Below, piece by piece: positions 58,540-64,000 of a stretch of 64,000 nt of DNA. The position numbers were made by a program, and so were the translations under genes. Under the pieces are notes generated by a model. That model was not told the DNA's origin, did no database searches, and saw only the letters and a program-made list of their open reading frames with translations. This stretch comes from JBCFAY01 sp038562375 (GTDB lineage: Bacteria > Bacillota > Clostridia > Christensenellales > CAG-138), in the NCBI GenBank assembly GCA_038562375.1, contig JBCFAY010000014.1, positions 1 through 64,000 of the forward strand, read 5' to 3'. How positions within the stretch are numbered: position 1 is the stretch's first letter; each line of letters starts with the position of its first letter.

Positions 58540-58620
58540 AAGGATGCGCATGGGCGCCGGTGTTCCATGGGTTCACTTGGCGCGCCGCGGATGGGGAATT
58601 CGGCAAAAAATGGGGGTATT

Positions 58621-60855
58621 ATGGATTTAACGAAGCTCAATCCCGAGCAGCAAAGAGCCGCTCAAACTTTGGAGGGGCCGCTTTTGATATTGGCCGGCGC
58701 CGGCTCGGGCAAGACGCGCGTATTGATCTACCGCATCGCAAATCTGATCGAACACGGAGTCGCGCCATGGAACATACTGGCGCTGACGTTTACCAATAAG
58801 GCCGCGCGGGAGATGAAGGAACGCGCCGAGACGCTGCTGTCCGAAGGCGCGTCGGATCTTCTCGTCACGACGTTTCACTCTTTTTGCAACCGTATCCTAA
58901 GAAGGGATATCGATCGGCTCGGATATGAAAGGAACTTCACGATCTACGACGATTCGGACCAGATGGCCCTCATCGGCGACATCATCAAGCAGCTCGGCCT
59001 GAACGAGAAGGACTTTCCGAAACGGTATTTGAAGGAGCGCATCAGCGAGGCGAAAAACAAGTCGACGGATCCCGAGGCCTTCTTTTCGGACGACGCCTGG
59101 CGTGGGGATACGCTCTTAAAGGCGTACCGCCTGTATCGGGACAAGCTTCGCTCCTGCAACGCGCTCGATTTTGACGATCTTCTTCTTCTGGCGATCGAAC
59201 TATACGAAAAGCATCCCGATGTGCTCGAGAGGCACCGCGATCGCTACCGCTACGTCATGGTCGACGAGTATCAGGACACCAACCAGGCGCAGTACCAGCT
59301 GATCCGCTTGCTGTGCTCCAAACACCGCAACATCTGCGTAGTCGGGGACGACGACCAGAGCATCTACGGCTGGCGCGGCGCGGATATCCGAAACATCCTG
59401 GAGTTCGAGCGGGATTTTCCGGGCGCGGAGGTGATCCGCCTTGAGCAGAATTACCGCTCCACCAATTGCATCCTCGACGCCGCGAACCATGTGATCTCCA
59501 ACAACAGGGCGCGCAAGAGCAAACGCCTTTGGACGGCCCGCGAGGGCGGCGATACAATTACCTGCTATACCGCGCCGAACGAGCGGTATGAGGCGGATTT
59601 TGTCTGCCGCAGGATCATCGAGGGCGTGCGCGGCGGCATGAGCTACGACGATTTCGCGGTGCTCTACCGCATGAACGCGCAGAGCCGCGTGCTTGAAAGC
59701 GTGCTTTTGAGCTACGGCATCTCGCACAAGGTCTACGGCGGCTTCCGGTTCTACGAGCGGCAGGAGGTCAAGGACATCCTGGCGTACTTGCGGCTCATCG
59801 GCAACCCGGGCGACGACGTCGCGTTTTCACGGATCGTGAACGTCCCCCGGAGGGGGATCGGAGAGAGCGCGCTTGCGGAGCTTGAGGAGGCCGCACGGCG
59901 TACGGGCCTCCCGCTGCTTCTCGCGGCGATGGAAGGGGAGGGACTATCCCCAAGGGTCAAATCCAAGCTTGCCGCGTTTACGGACATCATCTCGGAGCTG
60001 GTCGTATTAAAGGAAACGATGGGCCTCGCCGAATTCGTCGAACATATGGTGTCCGCGATTCAATACGACGCGTACCTGCGGGACGACAAGCGTTCCGAGT
60101 ATGACTCGCGCATGCAGAACGTCATGGAGTTGATCGGGCACATCGCGGAGATCGAACGGGATGTGGAGGAAAGTCAGGACGCGCTGCAGGTATTTCTGGA
60201 GAATACCGCGCTGATTTCGGACGCCGATACGGTAGACGACGCGAGCGGCTCGGTATCGCTGATGACGCTTCACAGCGCGAAGGGGCTGGAGTTTCCGACC
60301 GTTTTTCTCGTCGGCATGGAGGAAAACATCTTCCCGAGCGCACGCTGCGCCAACGAGCCTTCTACGCTCGAGGAGGAGCGAAGGCTTTGCTACGTGGGCA
60401 TCACGCGTGCGAAGGACAAGCTGTACCTGATCAACACGCAGCAACGGCAGCTCTTCGGCAATTATTCGTACAATCGCCCTTCGCGCTTTTTGGAGGAGAT
60501 CCCGGAGGAACTGCTCGAACAGCAGGCGATTCCGGCCCCGACGGTGAGCGCTGCGCCGATGGAGGCGAAGCCCCGTCGGAGCGCACAGGCGCAGCTTTAC
60601 TCAAAAGGCATGCACGCGGGATTCGGCTCGCCGTCAAGGGCGGCCGCGGCCGCGCCGGCTCCAGCCGTGTCGGAGATCGGGGAGAAGGCGCTCAAGCCGT
60701 TCCAGCGCGTCTCGCACGCGAGTTTCGGGGAAGGAACGGTTCTCGAAGTGAGCGGTTCTGGCAATACTCAGCTTGTGACCATCGATTTTATCGCGTACGG
60801 AGTGAAGAAATTCGCGGCGGCATATGCGCCCATCACCGTGTTCAAGGAGGAATAG
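58621..60855 (+). CDS. pcrA: ATP-dependent DNA helicase PcrA/UvrD
   Basis: A superfamily 1 3'-5' helicase for repair and replication. The 744-residue product has Q-motif LNPEQQRAAQ, Walker A GAGSGKTRVL near residue 28, DEYQDTN near residue 218, QNYRST near residue 278, TLHSAKGLEF near residue 560 and VGITRAK. The C-terminal end (HASFGEGTVLEVSGSGNTQLVTIDF region) is the Tudor-like domain that in PcrA binds RNA polymerase. ATG 58621 follows GGGGG; the frame is open 18 codons earlier. ligA follows as in Bacillus (pcrA-ligA). Confidence 0.97.
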   Translation: MDLTKLNPEQQRAAQTLEGPLLILAGAGSGKTRVLIYRIANLIEHGVAPWNILALTFTNKAAREMKERAETLLSEGASDLLVTTFHSFCNRILRRDIDRLGYERNFTIYDDSDQMALIGDIIKQLGLNEKDFPKRYLKERISEAKNKSTDPEAFFSDDAWRGDTLLKAYRLYRDKLRSCNALDFDDLLLLAIELYEKHPDVLERHRDRYRYVMVDEYQDTNQAQYQLIRLLCSKHRNICVVGDDDQSIYGWRGADIRNILEFERDFPGAEVIRLEQNYRSTNCILDAANHVISNNRARKSKRLWTAREGGDTITCYTAPNERYEADFVCRRIIEGVRGGMSYDDFAVLYRMNAQSRVLESVLLSYGISHKVYGGFRFYERQEVKDILAYLRLIGNPGDDVAFSRIVNVPRRGIGESALAELEEAARRTGLPLLLAAMEGEGLSPRVKSKLAAFTDIISELVVLKETMGLAEFVEHMVSAIQYDAYLRDDKRSEYDSRMQNVMELIGHIAEIERDVEESQDALQVFLENTALISDADTVDDASGSVSLMTLHSAKGLEFPTVFLVGMEENIFPSARCANEPSTLEEERRLCYVGITRAKDKLYLINTQQRQLFGNYSYNRPSRFLEEIPEELLEQQAIPAPTVSAAPMEAKPRRSAQAQLYSKGMHAGFGSPSRAAAAAPAPAVSEIGEKALKPFQRVSHASFGEGTVLEVSGSGNTQLVTIDFIAYGVKKFAAAYAPITVFKEE

Positions 60856-60859
60856 CGCC

Positions 60860-62845
60860 TTGGAAAAATCGACGCGGGCGAGGATGAAAGACCTCGTCGA
60901 GCAGCTAAACGCCTATTCGCACGCCTATTATATGACGAAGGCGCCCCTGGTGAGCGATGCGGAGTACGATGCGCTCTTCGACGAGCTTTTGGAGCTGGAG
61001 CGGGAGACGGGCGAAACGCCCGCGGACTCCCCCACGCGGCGCGTGGGGGCGGAGCCCGTCGCGGCGTTTTTGCCGCATCGGCACATCGGGCGGCTGTGGA
61101 GCCTTGACAAGGTCAAAACGGAAGAAGCGCTCGAGGAGTGGGTAAAAAAGGCGCGCTCCGCCTGTATTGCGCAGGGCTTTTCTACGCCTTCGTTCGCGCT
61201 CGAATATAAATTCGACGGACTGACCGTAAACCTCACCTATCGCGATGGCGCGCTCGTTCAGGGTGCGACGCGCGGAAACGGCATGACCGGAGAGGGGATC
61301 CTCGAGCAGATCAAGACCGTTCGCCGCGTTCCGCTGACGATCCCTTTTCAGGGCGAGCTCGAGGTGCAGGGCGAATGCTTCATGCGCCTTTCCGTGCTCG
61401 AAAAACTCAACCAAAGCGGGGACGAGCGCCTGAAAAACGCGCGCAACGCCGCCGCCGGAGCGCTGCGCAACCTCGATCCAAAGGTGACGGCCAGCCGCAT
61501 GCTCGATCTTTTTTGCTACAACGTCGGCCACATCGAGGGCGAGACGCTGACCAATCAGGGGGAGATGCTCGCGTTTCTGGAAAAGAACGGGTTCCCGGTC
61601 AGTCCCTATGTGCGCTATTGCGCCGAGACGGCGGAACTGATGAAGGAGATCGAACTTGTCGAGCGGGAGCGCGATTCCCTGGATTTTCTGATCGACGGCA
61701 TGGTCGTCAAGGTTTTCGATTTCGCCGCGCGAGCGGGGATGGGGTATACCGACCGCTTCCCGCGCTGGGCCATCGCCTACAAATTCGCCGCCGAAGAGGC
61801 GACTACAAGCGTACTCGACGTGACGTGGGAGGTCGGGCGCACCGGCAAGCTCACGCCGCTCGCGCATCTTTCGCCCGTGGAACTCGCGGGCGCGACGATC
61901 CGGCGCGCGACGCTCAACAACATCGGCGATATCGAGCGCAAGAACGTAAGGGTCGGCTCCGTGGTTCTCATCAGGCGCAGCAACGACGTGATTCCCGAGA
62001 TTCTCGGCGCCGTCGAAAACGGCGAGGATTCAAAGGAGATTTCAGCGCCGGAGGTTTGCCCGGCGTGCGGCTCCTCCGTCGAGCAGCGCGGCGCGCATCT
62101 ATACTGTCCAAACTCGCTTTCCTGCCGCCCGCAGATCGTCGGCCGGCTCGCGCATTACGCGTCCAGGGATGCGATGGATATCGACACGTTTTCCACAAAG
62201 ACTGCGGATTTGCTTGCGGAGCAGCTCGGGCTCGCGGATATCCCGTCGCTCTACGAGCTTGCTGAGGCCGACCTTTCCGGGCTGCCCGGCTTCGGCCAAA
62301 AGCGGGCGCAAAAGCTCGTCGAGGCGATAAAAAGCAGCCGCGACTGCACGCTCGGCGCGTTTTTATATGCGCTCGGAATCCCGAACGTCGGTACGAAGAC
62401 CGCGCAGGATATCGCGGAGCATCTGCACACGCTCGAGAACGTGCGCGCAGCGTCCTTCGAGGAGCTTCAACAAATCCCCGAGGTCGGAGAAATCGTCGCT
62501 TCGAGCGTGGTCGGATTCTTTGAAAACCCGATGATACGGCGTCAGATCGACCGCCTGCTCGAGCACGGCGTAACTCCAAGGCCCCATTATGAAACGGCCG
62601 AGGCCAAGCCCTTGCTTGGCAAGACCGTGGTAATCACGGGCACGCTCGAGGGATTGAGCCGCCGCGAGGCGGAGGCGCTGGTCGCGGGTGCGGGCGCCGA
62701 TGTTTCCTCCAGCGTGAGCAAGAAGACGGATTTTCTCGTCGTCGGCGAGGACGCCGGCAGCAAGCTCGACAAGGCGAGGGAACTCGGCATCCGCACGCTC
62801 TCCCTGCAGGAACTGTTGACTTTGATCGGGGTGCAGGGGAGCTAA
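60860..62845 (+). CDS. ligA: NAD-dependent DNA ligase LigA
   Basis: LigA seals nicks using NAD. The 661-residue product has domain Ia (YYMTKAPLVSDAEYDAL), the adenylation lysine in EYKFDGL near residue 114, the OB domain, a four-Cys zinc finger (CPACGS..CPNSLSC near residue 400), helix-hairpin-helix repeats and a C-terminal BRCT domain (from about residue 585). The loop normally reading MLSLDN is RLWSLDK here. The start is a TTG at 60860, nine bases after AAGGAGG and four bases past the pcrA stop. ATG 60890 would cut family residues. Confidence 0.96.
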   Translation: MEKSTRARMKDLVEQLNAYSHAYYMTKAPLVSDAEYDALFDELLELERETGETPADSPTRRVGAEPVAAFLPHRHIGRLWSLDKVKTEEALEEWVKKARSACIAQGFSTPSFALEYKFDGLTVNLTYRDGALVQGATRGNGMTGEGILEQIKTVRRVPLTIPFQGELEVQGECFMRLSVLEKLNQSGDERLKNARNAAAGALRNLDPKVTASRMLDLFCYNVGHIEGETLTNQGEMLAFLEKNGFPVSPYVRYCAETAELMKEIELVERERDSLDFLIDGMVVKVFDFAARAGMGYTDRFPRWAIAYKFAAEEATTSVLDVTWEVGRTGKLTPLAHLSPVELAGATIRRATLNNIGDIERKNVRVGSVVLIRRSNDVIPEILGAVENGEDSKEISAPEVCPACGSSVEQRGAHLYCPNSLSCRPQIVGRLAHYASRDAMDIDTFSTKTADLLAEQLGLADIPSLYELAEADLSGLPGFGQKRAQKLVEAIKSSRDCTLGAFLYALGIPNVGTKTAQDIAEHLHTLENVRAASFEELQQIPEVGEIVASSVVGFFENPMIRRQIDRLLEHGVTPRPHYETAEAKPLLGKTVVITGTLEGLSRREAEALVAGAGADVSSSVSKKTDFLVVGEDAGSKLDKARELGIRTLSLQELLTLIGVQGS

Positions 62846-62952
62846 GGCGCTCAATGCGCGCGGCTGAATGCGCATAGATGATCCGGTTATGGTTCCGGGC
62901 AACAGCAAATGCATATTTGGCCGAATCTGCATACAAAACGTAAAAAACATGT

Positions 62953-62958
62953 TATAAT
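62953..62958 (+). promoter_or_regulatory. -10 element before yicC
   Basis: TATAAT in an AT-rich gap between ligA and yicC, about 60 bases before the gene. No clear -35. Confidence 0.45.
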
Positions 62959-63015
62959 TTTTAGTTGTACCGATTTGTTGCAGCCCGAACGGCTGGACGA
63001 CAGGAGGAACTCGAT

Positions 63016-63897
63016 TTGCTCAACAGCATGACCGGATTTGGACGCGCCTGCGTGGAGCGCGACGGCAGGGAGATGACGGTGGAGCTCAAGGCCGTCAACC
63101 ATCGGTATCTGGATCTTGGGTTTCGGATGCCACGCGGCGTTTCATTTCTGGAGGATGTTTTCCGCAGCGCGCTGAGCGCCCGTTTTTCCCGCGGGCATGT
63201 GGATGTTTTTGTCAATTACCGCAACAACCGCAAGGATGCGCGCTCCGTCAGCGTGGACTCGGCTTTGCTCGGGGCGTATCTCGCCGCCGCGCGGCAGGCG
63301 GCCCTCGGGGTTGAACTTGAGGACGATCTCATGCTCTCGGACGTGCTGCGCCTGCCGGAGGTGCTGACCATTACGGAAGCCGAGGAGGATCAGCAGGCGC
63401 TTTTGGAGCTTGCGCGCGAAGCCGTGCAGCTCGCCTGTGACGAACTTGCCGCAATGCGCGAGCGTGAGGGAGAAAACCTTCGGCGGGACCTCTGCGCCCG
63501 ACTTGAAACGCTTCTTGGCCTCGCCGAGAAGATCGGCGCGAGAGCGCCTATCGTGGTGGCCGAATATCAGCAGAAGCTCAGCCAGCGTATCCAGGAGCTT
63601 CTCGGCAACGCCGTCGCGCTCGATCCCGCGCGCATTGCGACGGAGGTCGCGATATTCGCGGACAAGGCGAGCATCGACGAGGAGCTCGTGCGCATCAAAA
63701 GCCATGTCGGGCAGTTTAACGCGATCCTGGACGCGGCGGAACCGGCGGGCAGGAAGCTCGATTTCGTCGTCCAGGAGATGAATCGCGAGTTCAACACCAT
63801 CGGGTCAAAAGCAAACGACGCGGAAATTCTCAATTGGGTGATCTCAGGCAAGGCCGAGATTGAAAAAATCCGCGAGCAAGTTCAAAATATTGAATAG
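63016..63897 (+). CDS. yicC: YicC/YloC family endoribonuclease
   Basis: YicC-family proteins cleave RNA; in B. subtilis YloC stands next to remA, gmk and rpoZ. The 293-residue product has the N-terminal signature NSMTGFGRA, VELKAVNHRYLD near residue 25 and the C-terminal QEMNREFNTIGSKAND. The start is a TTG at 63016, eight bases after AGGAGG; ATG 63028 would drop conserved residues. It is nine bases before remA. Confidence 0.95.
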   Translation: MLNSMTGFGRACVERDGREMTVELKAVNHRYLDLGFRMPRGVSFLEDVFRSALSARFSRGHVDVFVNYRNNRKDARSVSVDSALLGAYLAAARQAALGVELEDDLMLSDVLRLPEVLTITEAEEDQQALLELAREAVQLACDELAAMREREGENLRRDLCARLETLLGLAEKIGARAPIVVAEYQQKLSQRIQELLGNAVALDPARIATEVAIFADKASIDEELVRIKSHVGQFNAILDAAEPAGRKLDFVVQEMNREFNTIGSKANDAEILNWVISGKAEIEKIREQVQNIE

Positions 63898-63906
63898 GAG
63901 AACGCT

Positions 63907-64000
63907 ATGCATCAGGCACGCTTAATCAATGTAGGCTTTGGGAACATCGTATCCGCCACGCGCCTTATCGCGATCGTTTCACCCGAATCCGCGCCCATCA
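63907..64000 (+). CDS. remA: Extracellular matrix regulator RemA, truncated by window edge
   Basis: RemA (DUF370) is a DNA-binding activator of biofilm matrix genes in B. subtilis. The visible 31 residues, starting MHQARLINVGFGN, then IVSATRLIAIVSPESAPI, match the N-terminus of the family. The gene continues past the window. Position after yicC agrees with Bacillus yloC-remA. Confidence 0.92.
   Translation, partial: MHQARLINVGFGNIVSATRLIAIVSPESAPI

Noticed and set aside
1..64000. CRISPR arrays, cas genes, IS transposases, phage structural genes
   Set aside because: No regular spaced repeats, no transposase or integrase motifs. The encapsulin has a phage-capsid fold, but no portal, protease or terminase gene is nearby.

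Overview
The window looks like chromosome of an anaerobic, probably endospore-forming member of the Clostridia (Firmicutes) with fairly high GC (near 58 % by eye). The evidence for this is gene order and content. A ylbH-coaD-ylbJ-ylbK-ylbM-ylbN-rpmF block, an rnc-smc-ftsY-ylxM-ffh-rpsP-khpA-rimM-trmD-rplS-rbgA-rnhB block, a dprA-topA-trmFO-hslV-hslU block and a yicC-remA pair all follow Bacillus/Clostridium order. Sporulation-type proteins (YlbJ, a BofC-like protein, a SleB-type hydrolase), anaerobic ribonucleotide reductase (NrdD/NrdG) and acetate fermentation (Pta/AckA) are also present. No rRNA or tRNA genes, CRISPR arrays, transposases or phage genes were seen.

Layout. 1-5.3 kb: end of rsmD, coaD, a coiled-coil protein, ylbJ, a patatin-like esterase and tmcAL. 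5.4-11 kb: pta-ackA, then yceD-rpmF-plsX, acpP and rnc. 11-21.6 kb: chromosome segregation (smc), protein targeting (ftsY, ylxM, ffh), ribosome and tRNA maturation (rpsP, khpA, rimM, trmD, rplS, rbgA), rnhB and yraN. 21.7-35.4 kb: a 1252-residue double GT-C glycosyltransferase with a GtrA partner, comM, dprA, topA, trmFO, hslVU, a cell-wall hydrolase and trmL. 35.6-36.7 kb: rplM-rpsI. 37.2-41.9 kb: a BMP-type (probably nucleoside) ABC importer. 42.2-45.4 kb: an M29 aminopeptidase, a YitT protein and an AlaX-type editing protein. 45.4-47.5 kb: infC-rpmI-rplT with an attenuator-like leader and an AUU start, then an rRNA methyltransferase. 47.6-49.5 kb: an ECF S component, an MBL-fold hydrolase and a PH-domain protein. 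53.7-56.8 kb: nrdDG on the minus strand under a double NrdR box. 56.9-64 kb: BofC-like, DegV, pcrA-ligA, yicC and the start of remA.

The most distinctive locus is 49.5-52.75 kb. It holds a Family 2A encapsulin shell gene overlapping the gene of a SufS-type cysteine desulfurase with an N-terminal extension (the expected cargo), followed by a single-cluster ferredoxin. This is a protein nanocompartment for sulfur metabolism. The module is bracketed by two near-identical terminator hairpins, is preceded by a cluster of perfect hairpins, and is followed by an AT-rich stretch with small stray genes and a gene fragment, so it reads as an accessory island.

A second notable signal is non-coding. Two intergenic regions 31 kb apart (10.73-10.95 kb and 41.87-42.01 kb) carry the same three-stem element, with a compensatory base-pair change and a variable third loop. 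It is a dispersed structured repeat that no gene explains. Start sites were chosen from ribosome-binding sites and family alignment by eye. No database search was run.
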